Source of the DNA: Torymus aiolomorphi
Taxonomy: Eukaryota > Arthropoda > Insecta > Hymenoptera > Torymidae
Direction of reading: 5' to 3'
Assembly (NCBI GenBank): GCA_036365515.1
Contig: CM070873.1
Location: 26,410,085-26,474,084 of the forward strand
DNA length: 64,000 nt
The notes beneath the pieces were generated by a model. The model saw nothing but the letters and a program-made list of their open reading frames with translations. It searched no databases and was not told the DNA's origin. This document shows positions 1 through 12,084 of the stretch, piece after piece. A program made the position numbers and the translations under genes. Numbering within the stretch: position 1 is the stretch's first letter; the number at the start of each line of letters is the position of its first letter.

Positions 1-213
1 TCAGAAAAAAATAAAATAAAATAAACTATTAACTTTTTTTTCATTTTCTTTTAATTATTGATAAAATACAGAAAAGAAATTCTGAAAAAAATGCTCTACG
101 TGCCCCACCGGCGGGTGGATTGTGGCACCCGACGGGGCACGCATGGCACGGTCAAATTTAATATTTTACTATAGGTATTTTTCAATTCTTTTTTCCAGTA
201 ATTAATACTTTAA

Positions 214-628
214 GGGGGTCCGAAAGTCAATTAAAAATTCAAATTTCGCGCCACAATATAGCAGACGAAAAAATAAGTAATTTGCCTATAACAAATAGTA
301 AAAACAATATTACGGAAAACCAGGACTGCATTGCCCTCCGTTACATTATTATCTATCATTTTACAAAGTTTGAAGTTTCTATATAAATATTTCGCTGAAT
401 GGCATTTGAATAATGTCTCAAAATCAAGTAATTCAAATGCCATTCAGCGAAATATTTATATAGAAACTTCAAACTTTGTAAAATGATAGATAATAATGTA
501 ACGGAGGGCAATGCAGTCCTGGTTTTCCGTAATATTGTTTTTACTATTTGTTATAGGCAAATTACTTATTTTTTCGTCTGCTATATTGTGGCGCGAAATT
601 TGAATTTTTAATTGACTTTCGGACCCCC
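214..628. mobile_element. Perfect palindromic MITE/foldback with TTAA target duplication
   Basis: Two 198-bp arms (214-411 and 431-628) are exact reverse complements by eye, separated by a 19-nt loop (412-430). The element starts GGGGGTCCGAAAG, ends CTTTCGGACCCCC, and is flanked by TTAA on both sides (210-213 and 629-632). TTAA duplications are typical of piggyBac and Kolobok DNA transposons, so this is inferred to be a non-autonomous derivative of such a family. Identical arms suggest recent formation or strong homogenisation. The short open frames inside are only the arms read through and are not genes. Confidence 0.85.
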
Positions 629-763
629 TTAATAATTATGCCATAATAAAATTTTCAAAAATCAAATAATTAATCAGTCTATTGAAAATTAAAAATTTTA
701 TTTTTATTAAGGAACATAACAATTTTTATTTTAAAATAAATTATTACATTTTAATAAATGATT

Positions 764-1033
764 TTATATTATAAATTCCTTCTTATAAAATATGATCACA
801 ACATAATACTTTTGTTTGATTAAGTTTAAATTTAAAGACTTCGCATCATTTTCATCTACGTAGCATATTTGAACTACCTGACCATTGAAAAAGGCAGTTT
901 GAGTATCTACAATTGATTCTTCAGGTATTACTTCTCTAAAGTAATTTTCATTATTTACGGAAGCTGAATTATTATTAACAATGGATAAATCAAGCTGATT
1001 TGTGTTTAAGTCTTCAAGTGGCTTTTTTCTACT
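764..1033 (-). CDS. Candidate 3' terminal exon of an unidentified gene
   Basis: On the minus strand an acceptor (TATATTTAG, exon from 1033) opens a frame of 89 codons ending in TAA at 764-766, with no internal stop in strongly AT-rich DNA. The predicted peptide is Asn/Glu-rich, begins SRKKPLEDLNT and contains EVIPEESIVDTQ. There is no ATG at its start, so it is read as the last exon of a gene whose earlier exons would lie to the right. I found no convincing partner exon between 1040 and 1950. I do not recognise the protein. It could also be a chance open frame or part of a mobile element. Confidence 0.35.
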   Translation of the reverse strand, partial: SRKKPLEDLNTNQLDLSIVNNNSASVNNENYFREVIPEESIVDTQTAFFNGQVVQICYVDENDAKSLNLNLIKQKYYVVIIFYKKEFII

Positions 1034-1954
1034 CTAAATATAACTTAATACGCAGTCGAAATAATCGTTATTTACTTATTAATATAATAATTGAAACTAA
1101 AAACTACTTAAAACTAAATTATTGCACTGCGTAGTTGTTAACCCATCTTGCTTCGTTTTTGGTTTGTAGGTTTGTAGGTTACATCACTTCGCTCGGCGGC
1201 CGCCGCGGCGCACTCATACGCCCGAGTGTGCCACGCGTGCCCCGCCAGGGTGCCACGTCATGCCCCATTTTAACACCATTTTCATTTTTTAATTATATTA
1301 TTTATAAAGATTTTCTGAAAATAACAAAAACAGGGCTTGAAAGATAAAAGTTGAAACTATCAAATTGGTCTCATTTAGAAAAAAAATCATTTTCTCGTTG
1401 CTCCAAGCGACTTAAAAATGAAGTCAACCTTGTTTCTAAGTACCGATTTTCAATCTTATTAAATTAAATGTTAAACATTATCTATAATCTCAAAAGTATA
1501 GAGGAAAATTCTAAAAGCATATCTAATTAGGTTTACGTAAAAATTACATTTTTTGCATTCATTAATATTAAAAATATGAGGGTGCCAAACTTACCTACCT
1601 GACACGTCATGCCCCGCCTTCCCCTATATACATTTGGAGCGCTCCATTTTAATGTAAACAATAAATAATTATTTCATATTACAAATATATATGTAAATAT
1701 AATTCAACAGCGTATTTTGTTAATATATTCTGCAAACATTTACAAAAACAGCGGACTGATGTTTTCTAAACAGTCAATACTTCCGGCCTTAATGGTCGTT
1801 CGGAGTGATCCAGGCGAGGCGTCGAGCGAAAGAAGACAACGGGCTCCAAGATGACTAAGCAAATTTATTGGGAAAGCGTAAAACATCAAGAAAAACAGTA
1901 CAGGCTTCATATTCGTGGCGTCGGAACTTGAGAAACCCTTTACGTTGAGAGGCG

Positions 1955-2611
1955 ATGGATGGTAAAAGATCAATTAAAATGGTGAGTTTTCCTTGTGTAT
2001 GCCTCAAGCATGGCTCTAACCCGTTTGCTCGACGGTTCTCGACTTCGTCGAGCGTCGCGGAACAAAATGTGTGACGCAGATATTTGTTTTCAAGGTTCTT
2101 TATTTAACATTACAATTAGCGTCCCTGAACGTTCTATTCCATATGTTTTATCTATTATTGACTGATTTAGAACTATGATAATAATCTCATGTGTTCTTTA
2201 TTTTTTTGAATAATTATAAAATTTGTTATGTTTTATTGTTTTCAGGATCCTTTATCACCTGGCCCTTGTCTTGATATAAGCGATGATGAGCTTGTCACCA
2301 TCTCGGTACGAGACCTCAACCGACAGCTGAAGCTGCGTGGTCTCACACGAGAGGAGATCATACGTATGAAACAGCGCCGCAGGACACTGAAGAATAGAGG
2401 TTACGCTGCCAGCTGTCGTATAAAGCGTATCGAACAAAAGGATGAGTTAGAAACTGAGAAAACTCAAGAATATAGAGACATGGAAGCTATGCAGGATGAT
2501 AACAACAGGATGAGAGAGGAAATTGAATCCTGGCATTCAAAATACATGGCTTTGAAGAAATTTGCTGCTGAGAAGAAAATTCACATTCCTCCTGAATTGG
2601 AAACTATGTAA
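1955..2611 (+). CDS. maf-S: Small Maf bZIP transcription factor (MafK/MafG/Maf-S type)
   Basis: Two coding exons, 1955-1981 and 2246-2611, are joined by a GTGAGT...TTTTCAG intron and give 130 residues. The start at 1955 has a good context (GGCGATGG) and an in-frame TGA just upstream. The protein shows the extended homology region ([18 protein letters not shown]), then the Maf basic region [18 protein letters not shown], then a leucine-zipper coiled coil to about residue 118. The NRGYA sequence is diagnostic of Maf proteins. No transactivation domain is present, as expected for small Mafs. These heterodimerise with CNC-bZIP factors (Nrf/Cnc) on antioxidant and MARE elements in the nucleus. The transcript converges on the Dnmt2 gene downstream. 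Identity is firm; only the first nine residues depend on the inferred first exon. Confidence 0.92.
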
Positions 2612-3070
2612 AAGTTTCTTTCAAAATAGAACATTTTTAATATACTCCTTCGTGATAATTTTACTTAAAGTATAAATAGATTTTTAAGTATTAGTAGAAT
2701 GTTAGATTATTTTGCAATATTCAACTAATCAGAATTTTTCCATCAGTCTCACAGTCTTATAAATTAAATTAAAATAATTAATATTTATGGCAGTCAGATT
2801 GCCCTTGTTTATAATCACCCCCGCAGAATCTGAAAAAAAAACTTAATTAAAACCTGGAAAAAAAAACTTTATTGGCAAAGGACTATCTGACTGCCGCCTA
2901 CCACCAAATTGCCCAATTGCTCAACGTTTCGAGCCGTTTGCAATATTCAATTTGTGTTTAAAATAGTGATTTATGTCTTAAAAGGAAAATGGATTAAGTT
3001 AAAAAAATTAATGAGATTTAATACTATATATTACAAACATTTTGTACAAAAGTCTTAAATATTATGGTCA
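2612..3070. other. Convergent 3' UTR space between maf-S and Dnmt2
   Basis: This is AT-rich DNA with no open frame of note, between the stop codons of two convergent genes. It probably holds both 3' UTRs. I saw no repeat or RNA gene here. Confidence 0.5.
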
Positions 3071-4229
3071 TCACAAAGCACCATCATAATGCAATAAATA
3101 TATTAACTGGCTAACTACGTGAACATTTATTGAATTACCTAAAAGTCTGTACTTTTGTTTTGTAGTTAAGTCATTTGGAAATTGAAAGTCCTCTGGGAAG
3201 CACATTAGTCTAGACACTTCTTTAGGTGTAAAGTATCTGAGTTTCAAATCAAGTAAACTTTGTATTTTATCTTCATGTGGTACAGCATGATTGCTAAATT
3301 CTTCAAATCTTTTTTTTACGTCTAAATCTGAATGTGGACACAACACAGACCCAGTACCCTCAACATAATGTCTATAAGCTTTTGTAAAACAACAGGAGCC
3401 ACTTGATTCTGGAGTTCTCACATCTAAGAGGTTGCCTCGCTTCCTGAGAGTATTTTCATTTATTAAATATTCCGTATCATCAATATCATCTTCTAAAATA
3501 TATTTTATTTTGAAACAGTTTGCTTTACTTCTAGAGTTGAAATCCCTGCTTTCAACTGGTAACGATTTATATGTTTTCTCTGGTAAAAGTTCTAAAATAT
3601 TTTCTGGGATATATGTTGATAAAGATGAATCATTAAATATAAATTTCAATTCTTTTTTCTTAGCAATTAAGTAGTATCTGTGCCTTGAATTTGGAATGCC
3701 AAACTGGCATGGGCTAAGTATAAATTCCTTGTAATTAAAGTCAGATTTTTCAAAGCATGACACAACTTCACTTCTTGCTTGTGAACATTCAAATCCTTTT
3801 ACATTTTCTAAAAGAACATACTTCAATGTTTTAATATTAGGAATAAGTTTAAGTACATGTAGCAATGATAAACATCTGTTGTCCTCTGAATCTTTCTTTA
3901 AGCCGACTCTTGTAAATGGCTGACATGGTGGACTCATTAGAATGCAATCAATGTTTAATTTTGATAGCTCTTCTATTGAAAAAGACTCAATATTTCGGTT
4001 GACATTTATTGTCTCTGAAAAGTTGTGTTTATATACTTTATTGGCAGTAGTATTTATATCCACCGAAGTAACAACTGTTCCTTTTATAGTGCTTTCTAAA
4101 AATTATTAAAAAAATGTGAAATAAGCAGTTATTTTAGTATGCTTAATTTCGTAAATAAAATATAAAACAACTACCATGTAAGGCATAGTGCATGCCTCCA
4201 ATTCCACTGTACAGCTCCAATACCCTCAT
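3071..4229 (-). CDS. Dnmt2: Dnmt2/TRDMT1 tRNA (cytosine-5)-methyltransferase
   Basis: Two exons on the minus strand, 4175-4229 and 3071-4095, give 359 residues, close to the usual Dnmt2 length. Exon 1 encodes MRVLELYSGIGGMHYALH (motif I, SAM binding) and ends G|GTAG; exon 2 follows TTTTTAG. Motif IV is SPPCQPFTRVG with the catalytic Cys, and motif VI is LLENVKGF. The Dnmt2-specific CFT motif lies in CCFTKAYRHYVEGTGSVL. Near the C-terminus are FTPKEVSRLMCFPEDF and YRLLGNSINVHVV (motifs IX and X). The enzyme methylates C38 of tRNA-Asp and a few other tRNAs, protecting them from cleavage. The frame is intact, so the gene appears functional. It shares a spacer of about 750 bp with ema, transcribed in the opposite direction. 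Confidence 0.96.
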
Positions 4230-4981
4230 CGTAGTTGTTATTTTTGTTTACAATTATCTAATGATGTCATCTAAAAGTAAACCTTCGTTCTCCCATATGG
4301 AACACGTGCACAATAGATTTGTCAATACGCCTTGTACAGCGCGGCCAATCATTAGATAGACACGCATATAATTACGCCAATCAATAAAATTCCTCTTGAC
4401 AGTCTACAACTCTATTGTTACATTTACCTCTATTCCCAAAAACAAAGTGTTTCAATGCTACACTTTTGACTAAACATAAAATAATCTATACTACCATACC
4501 AGATCATACTCTCGTTAGAACAAAATGTTAAAAACAGATGATAGCGATGACATAACCTATAGCCCGCACTGACCTAACCGCACCCGGCGCGCTATATACC
4601 TACGTCGCGTACAGTCGAGTGCACTTTGGTGTGTGTCAGTGCGTGTATCGCGAAAATCTTTTTTGCGCGCATAAGTGGTAATATACGATTCCTCGTTGAT
4701 CTCCCGACAAATTGGCGCTTATATTCCGGAACGATGATAATAAAGTGATCGAGATGAAGCTAATCTCGCTGGCGACAGTGTGACGAAAAAAGCGCTGGTG
4801 AAGATACGCAGGGGAGGAGCTCCGGTTTAACCTGCGCATTGTATGCGCGAGGAGGATCGTTCATTGTTGTTGAGAGTGAAAGTTTCAAGTACCGTTTGTG
4901 CTTCTGTCGAGTTATGTAGGAGGACTTTTGAGAGGATAATTATGAATTGTTAGGTAGCATCTTTGAGCTCAGCTAGCGACA
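4230..4981. promoter_or_regulatory. Shared divergent promoter region of Dnmt2 and ema
   Basis: These 752 bases separate the start codons of two divergent genes, so both promoters and 5' UTRs should lie here. Base composition rises in GC around 4560-4860 (GCGCGC, CGTCGCG, CGCGAGGAGG), as in broadly expressed insect promoters. I see no clear TATA box. Short open frames here are not supported as genes. Confidence 0.55.
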
Positions 4982-7900
4982 ATGTTCCGCAGTCGCAGCT
5001 GGTTTGGAGGCGGACTTTGGAAGCCCAAGAATCCACATTCGTTGGAGCACCTCAAGTATGTATATCACAACAAGGGAGCTTCTTTTAGTGTCTTTCATAC
5101 CTACACATGTCTATTTGACATTTAGATTCTGGTCAAATAGTTTGCTTTGAGAGTTTATATAGAAATTTAGTTTGAGATTTATAATAGACTTTGTTCATGA
5201 TATTAAGTGTTTAATTTCAGGTACCTCTATAATGTATTATCAAAAAATCAAACGGTCTCTGAGAACAACAGAGGCTTGCTAGTTGAAACTTTGAGATCTA
5301 TAGCTGAAATATTAATTTGGGGTGATCAAAATGACAGCAGTGTATTTGAGTGAGTTAAAGCTTTTTTTCTATATTGATAAATTATATCATAGTCACTGAA
5401 GAGTATTATTACAAATATATCTTGATTTTCAGCTTCTTCCTTGAAAAGAACATGTTATCCTTCTTTCTACGGATAATGAAACAGAAATGTGGGAGTTATG
5501 TATGTGTTCAATTACTGCAAACCTTAAATATTTTGTTTGAAAACATTCGCAATGAGACTTCGTTATGTAAGTATACCTCATTATAATAGAAATTACTTTG
5601 AGGTAGACTATATTGAATTTTTTTATTTCTAGATTATTTGCTGAGTAACAATCATGTAAATAGCATAATAGTACATAAATTTGACTTTAGTGATGAAGAA
5701 GTGATGGCTTATTATATAAGCTTTCTGAAGACATTAAGTTTGAAACTTAATGCACATACAATTCACTTTTTTTATAATGAGGTAAACGAGGTATATTGTA
5801 TTGAGTGTTTTATTCCTATTTTCATGCATCATTCATTTATATATGCATGCTTTTTATTTCATTGTGATTGTTACATTTACATATATTATTGTTTTTATAA
5901 ATCAATTATTTTTTGCCTTAATAATATTCTTTACTGCACATAATTTTATTGTGTAATTTTATAAATTATAATTTTATTTGTTCTTGTTTTTGGTCGCTTT
6001 TTGTGAAAGTTGTTTATTGAGCTGTAAAAACAAAATTGTGTATGTTTTTAAAAGAATATGTAATAGAAAACTAACTCATTAAAAAAAATCCTCCATATAC
6101 AAGTGAGATTAACCAATTATTTAAATGAAATGCATTCAATATTTTTATACTCATAAAAAAGCAGCATATATTATGTTTGTCAAATAATAATTATTGAATT
6201 TTTTTATAAATCTATTTTTATTTAAGCATACAAATGATTTTCCTCTCTACACTGAAGCCATTAAATTTTTCAACCATTCTGAGGGTATGGTTCGGATAGC
6301 TGTTCGAACATTAACACTGAATGTTTATCGTGTGGAAGATGCATCCATGTTAGCATTTATTCGCGATAGAACAGCTGCCCCATATTTTAGTAATCTTGTT
6401 TGGTTTATTGGAAATCACATTATTGAATTGGACACATGTGTTAGAAATGATGCAGAGTGAGTATACATACCTATTATAACAATTTAATAATAGCAATGAC
6501 ATTTTTATTATGTAAGTTTTTGCAACCAGTTATTTCAGAATTTGATTAACTAAGATATTTTAAAGCCTTTTAAGAAAAGTATTTCTAGAACTTAAAGTTT
6601 AATGACAATAATTATTATTATGTTTCAGTCATCAAAGTCAAAACCGGTTATCCGACTTGGTAGCAGAACACTTAGATCATTTGCATTATTTAAATGATAT
6701 ACTTTGCCTTAACATAGAAGACTTAAACAAAGTCTTGTCGGAACACTTATTGCACAAACTCCTAGTTCCTCTATATGTCTATTCTTTAACAAGAAGGAAA
6801 GATTTGCTGTGCCAAAATCAAGTGAATACACATGTTTTTTATAACTAAAAATTGTATTTAAACCAAAATTCATTATATAGATAAAAAGAGTAATGTATAT
6901 TTTGCAATATAATTAAAACATTTTAAAGATGAATTTTTGTTTTTACTTTTCAGGAAGAGAGAAAATATGTTAGTACTGTTGTAGCTCTATTCTTATTATC
7001 TCAGGTATTCTTAATTGTTTCTCATGGACCATTAGTAAGGACTCTTGCAGCTGTTATTCTGAAATCAGATTTGGATATGATTAAAAGTGGTGCTAGTAAA
7101 ATTTTAGAAGAATATGAAAATCTAGTATGCAGTGAAACTGTTGCTTTTCTGCCACCTAAAGAATCATTAGAAAAATCGTTGGAAAATTTGAATGAATCAC
7201 ACAGTGGTTCACCAAAGCTGGAAAATGTAGAAGAAGAAAGTGAAAATGAAGATGGAGAGGAAAAGAGTGTAGAAAATCATAATGAGTTAGCAAATGATGG
7301 AGGATCTGAGAAACAGAAGAAAAATTGGTATAGTACAGAAAAGGTTAAACCAGATGAGCCAAGTGCATCTTGCGAAATAAAATCTAGTCCTGTAAAAAGT
7401 GAAAGTGAAAAGGTAGAAGTTACAAGTGAGACAATAGAAGACATTAAGCACCTAAGTGTGACAGATGAAGAAAAGGAGCAACGATTGGCTCTTGAAGGTC
7501 CTTTAGCTTCAGAAACAGATGATGCTGTAACAGAACATGAATGTTTATCAAATAAACCGTTCCTTGAAACGATATTAAATTCCTTATATTGTACAGAAAA
7601 TGATTATGCTGCTTTGTTTGCTCTATGTCTCACTTATGCACTTTCTAACAATCAGGTACTTTAAATTCTTTTCAAGAAATATTAATCTTTTACTTATTGG
7701 AAGAATTTAAGTAAATTAAAAATTATTTTTTTTTGTTTAGGGTGTGCATCTAGAAACCTTAGGTTTGGTGCTTAGTTGCGTAAAAAATTCTCCAAAAGTT
7801 CGATACAATGAAACTTTAATAGACAGAATTATCCACATTATAACTTTAAGTTGCCAAACAAGTAAGATAAAATTTCTTTTTTTTTTTTTTCAATAGTACA

Positions 7901-9730
7901 TATTGCATAATTACTAAATTCTTGTATTTTTTTATTAGATGCAAAAGTACGACTTGTTACTTTGGAGTTAGCCATTAAAACGTTAACTCAATTTGTTTCA
8001 ACTGAAACTGAAAACTTATTACAAGATAGCCACCTATCAGCTATTGAAGCAGCAAAAGAACAGAGTACTGCTCTTCTTCGAAATTTTTATAAGGTCAAGA
8101 AATTGAAAATTGGGATTAATAAATTTATAAATGCATGTCGCATATTATGAACAGTAGAACATTTTATTTATCAACTTACTATCACGATATTCATTGACAT
8201 TATTTTTTTTAGAGTGAAGATATATTTTTGGATATGTTTGAGGATGAATATAGCGAGATTCAAAAGAAGCCATTGAAGGTAGAGTGGCTGATGATGGACA
8301 GTAATATTTTGTTACCACCTACTGGCACTCCAATGACTGGTATTGAATTCAGCAAAAGACTGCCTTGTGGAGAAGTGTGTAATTTTCAAATGTTTAATAA
8401 ATTGCACTTACAAAAGTGCGGTAGATAATTGTTAAATGAACCGTGTCTTTCTAGGTTGAAAGAGCTCGGCGAGCTATAAGAGTATTTTTTCTAATACGCG
8501 AACTCTCACTCACCCTAAACAACGAAGTTGAAACTCAACTGCCCCTAACAAACCCTGGAAGTTGCGTCCAAGTAAACAACGTCCTCGACTTGAGTAAATA
8601 ATCAAACAATAACCAACCTAAAAAATCCCAGACATTTCTTCTATATCTCAAAATACTTCCAGACAACAGCGACTTGATTGCGTGCACGGTGGTGTGGAAG
8701 GACGGGCAGAAGATTCGCAGATTTCTGGTCATTGACTTCATCCAGCTGATCCTCGTCGAACCGGATACGCGCAAGCTCGGCTGGGGTGTCGCTAAGTTTG
8801 TCGGCTTCCTGCAGGACATCGAAGTTGCTGGTGACAAAGACGACTCGCGCTGCCTTCACCTAACGATTCACAAGCCGCTGAGTAGCAGCGCGAGTAATAG
8901 AGTACCGCTCCTGTCGGCTAAATTTATATTTGATGATCATATCCGATGTATGGCAGCCAAGCAAAGGTGAGATTTTTTAAAAGACTATATTAGATTTCTG
9001 AAGTTGGTGTTTAGTCATTCGGAAATTTAAATTGAGAAAATTCTGTTGAGGTTTTCATTTTAGTTTTTAACGCTAAAATAACTTTGAGAAATTATGTCAA
9101 TTAGTGAATCAATTTTCAAACCATTACACGAGAAAGTAATTTGATTATTGTAAGTTTTAAAACTCACGAATGTAAATACATGTCAAGAAATTTAATTATG
9201 TTTATTAATATTCCTAAAATGTTTAGCTCCATGCTTTTTTATGTAATCGTAAAAATAATGAAATTTTTTCAATTTAATTTTAATATGTGATTTTTAAAAT
9301 TCGAAATATTTGAATTATGTTACTGAACGAATCACCTGAACTGAAAATTAGTTAACTATTTTACGAAATTATTTATCGTAATTTTAACGTTGAAAACCAA
9401 CTGTAGCATAGACGTTATTGTTATAACATTATTAATTTTGAATTTCACTAATATGCTTTTCATTGAAGCCATCAAATAATTTCAATGTCTTATCTTATAG
9501 ATTAACTAAAGGAAGAATAAAGGCAAGGCAGAAAAAGATGAGCCAAATAGCAAGGCTGCTTGACATTCCAACCAATGCTCCACATTGTTCAACACCTCCG
9601 AACTATGCTTTAATTGGCTTACGCAATGACCGTAAGCATTTCTAGAAATATTTATATGATTGTTTTGTTATAATTTGTTATTGATGAAATCTAATTGATG
9701 AGTAAAAATTTATTTTAGTTACTACATTTT

Positions 9731-9768
<38 letters not shown>

Positions 9769-10410
9769 ACCTATAACATTTAATTATTTAATTATTTATT
9801 ATAAGAGGGAGCTTTACTTTGTATACAAATAATCGTATCTTTCATTTATGTAGAACAAAATATAGAAAAGAAGCTTCACAAACTAAATACATAATTTTCA
9901 ACAACTAACCAACCAATCAATCTACATAAAATACCCGTGGACTTGTTCGAAGGTACAGCTGGTCGTGGCCAAAAGCCTCCGAAGGACCAGCAGCAGCGCA
10001 TGTTCACGGTGAACAAAGTGCCGGGTTTCGCCGCGCAGATGCGTCGCGAGAGCCTTCAGCGTACCGGCTCCAGCTTCCCAGGTGGCATCGTCAAGCAGCG
10101 TTCAGAGAAGAGTCCCAGCGGTCGTGCACAGGACCCGGCGAATTCCGTGCGCACGCGCGAGAACTCTCCGAAGATGCCGCGTCCGCGGAGCGAGGAGATA
10201 CCGCTCGAGGATATGCGTCTGCGTAAGACTTCGCTCACATCGAACTCGTCGTCAGCTGGTTCGGAGCACAAGGAGGGCAGTGCCAGTGGAAGCACAGCGT
10301 CGTCATCGAACGGCACCGAACCGATCAGGAAGAGGTCCGAGGAAACGTCGTTCACCGAGAGGCAGGAGGGCAGGCCCACGCGAAGGAAGGGACAGGTGGA
10401 GACAGTGTGA
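4982..10410 (+). CDS. ema: CLEC16A / Ema endosomal maturation protein
   Basis: Fourteen exons keep one frame of 1026 residues: 4982-5055, 5221-5349, 5433-5566, 5633-5781, 6227-6456, 6629-6821, 6954-7655, 7741-7861, 7939-8093, 8213-8374, 8455-8593, 8663-8966, 9501-9631 and 9953-10410. Every junction has GT-AG and matching phase. The N-terminus (MFRSRSWFGGG, then LKYLYNVLSKN) and ILIWGDQNDSSVF are hallmarks of CLEC16A, as are VNSIIVHKFDFSDEE and TPMTGIEFSKRLPCGE. Exon 7 carries a long acidic Ser/Glu-rich insert, and the last exon encodes a Ser/Arg-rich disordered tail with VNKVPGFAAQ. CLEC16A/Ema is a cytosolic, endosome/Golgi-associated protein needed for endosome maturation and auto/mitophagy. 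The least certain points are the GTCAAG donor at 8094 and the last acceptor (AG at 9951-9952), chosen because upstream AGs lead to a stop at 9892. Confidence 0.94.
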
Positions 10411-11778
10411 TCGCGACGCGAGCAGGAGTCTGTCTGTTAAATATGAAAGTTTTTGCTGCACAAAATATGCAATAATCGCTGAGATGCTGCCTTTTTGTTT
10501 TTTCTCGTTTTCTTTCCTTTTTTTTTTACAGTGAGACGGTGATATTTTATTTAGTATAGAAGTGTAGGTGCCATTATGATATTTGACACAATGGAAAAAA
10601 ATATATGACACAATGGAGAGCTACTTAGTTTTTTTTAGGACGGTGTGAGAATGCAAGCTGGAAAGCGTTATGCGTTTCTGGCGAATTATTTTTACGATGT
10701 TTGACTATTTTTAATCTAAGATTAATGTGATTAACGTTACTCTACGAAAGTTATTTTATTGATATTCGATTCTGTTCGTTTTTTTTTTTTTTTTTTCTTT
10801 TATTCATATAGACTGAAGATGCTGGCTTTGCATTGCAATACATTCGAGCGCGCGATGACGAACAAAAATGTAAGCGTCAGTGAAGACATATCAGTCGTAA
10901 CGTACTGTTTTATACCGAAAACCGCGCGCACGAAACGAAATTACGTCACGCGACGATACGTGAGTTGTATATAATGTCGATGTATCATGTTTGTAAAATT
11001 CGATTCTTTAATTCCTAGAGAGCCAAGCGCGTAAACGAGCGGTGGTGTTAGCTGTAATCTACTCTGTAATGTACATACTATGCACATACGTATATGTTAT
11101 TTTAATTAATTAAAAGAATATTTAATGAAGTTCAAAAGTTTTTTATTTGTTCTTTTATTAATTACATTTAGTAATTACACTTATATTATAAAAATGCTAA
11201 TATTTTTTTCTCTGTACAAAATATTTTTTGCCATAAGATTCATTTGAATTGGGTTAAATACCAAAACTTTAAATCTGCCAGTATTTAAAGAATAATTTAC
11301 AAGTTTATAGAAAAACATTTTATAAATGCAAAAGGTTTACTAAGTTATGGTAACACTTACAAAATTTTAGCAGATTGCTTTAGCAGGTATCTGTTAAGTT
11401 TTGAGTAAGTTCTAATTGAAAATAGAAATTTAGATAATTTATAGTAATATTTTTAACTTCTGTTAAATTTTTGTACATTTCTATTTACTCTATTGTAACA
11501 TTATAAAAGCTTATGCAACTCGATAACTTGTATCTTAAATTACTATTAACATTTAACACAATGCTTAAAATTATCAATAAGTATCTGATAACTAGTTTTC
11601 AGCTATACGTATATTATTTTCAAAACTTTTGACTGTAGTTTAATGTAAAAATAATTCATAATAAGGAGGTAAGTTTCGCATGCTTGTATAGAGTGGTCCT
11701 GAAAAATATATACAATTAGGTATGTAGAAAATTATTGTTTAAAATATTGAGAATCAAGAAATTTTATTTTATACGCAA
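10411..11778. other. 3' UTR and convergent spacer after ema
   Basis: AT-rich DNA with homopolymer T runs lies between ema and the small minus-strand gene. It probably contains the ema 3' UTR and the 3' UTR of the convergent neighbour. No coding exon, tRNA-like fold or repeat family was recognised. Confidence 0.45.
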
Positions 11779-12084
11779 CTAATTTTTTAAAGATTCTTCT
11801 GCAGCAGGCATCTCAGCAGGCATCTCTCTTTTACTGGCGCTATCAGCCTTCACCTTCTTCAAAATAATTTCCTTACGGGAGTTTCCAGAGTTGTTTTTCT
11901 TCTGCACCTTCGAATCGTCTTTCTCTTCCTCTTTTTTCTTTTCATTCGCATGGCCGTTAGCCTGTGGATTTCTAAATTTCTTTGCAGCCAGTTCTTGCAA
12001 ATGCAATCGATTGAAGTACATCTTTTCAGTGACCCGTTTGCCCTTCCAATAATATCTCTTGATAGTTTTATTTTCTCCTGGCAT
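11779..12084 (-). CDS. Small Lys/Glu-rich hypothetical protein
   Basis: A single open frame of 101 residues starts with MPGENKTIKRYYWKGKR. A more hydrophobic N-terminal third (KMYFNRLHLQELAAKKF) precedes a charged, low-complexity region (EKKKEEEKDD) and a basic stretch (KEIILKKVKADSASKR). There is no signal peptide or membrane segment. The start lies just inside a divergent spacer shared with Cdk2, which suits a short intronless gene. The conserved-looking aromatic/basic N-terminus argues for a real protein, but I do not recognise a family. Nuclear or nucleolar location would be only a guess from charge. Confidence 0.55.
   Translation of the reverse strand: MPGENKTIKRYYWKGKRVTEKMYFNRLHLQELAAKKFRNPQANGHANEKKKEEEKDDSKVQKKNNSGNSRKEIILKKVKADSASKREMPAEMPAAEESLKN

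Larger units (their letters stand above)
95..1265. repeat. Remnant of an older GC-rich inverted-repeat element split by a palindromic insertion
   Basis: A GC-rich stretch near 95-165 (core GTGGCACCC, then GGGGCACGCATGGCAC) recurs in reverse complement at about 1205-1265 (GGGGCACGCGTGGCAC on the minus strand). Both lie in very AT-rich DNA, and a third short piece (CACGTCATGCCCC) is near 1605. This looks like the two ends of an older element into which the palindrome at 214-628 was inserted. The similarity is by eye and interrupted, so the true boundaries and family are unknown. Confidence 0.3.

Noticed and set aside
231..443. 70-codon open frame
   Set aside because: It reads through both arms of a perfect palindrome; the same frame appears on either strand and has no protein features.
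9854..9894. Last ema exon starting at the stronger acceptor AG 9852-9853
   Set aside because: It runs into TAA at 9892 and cannot reach the conserved VNKVPGF region; it was kept only as a possible minor isoform.
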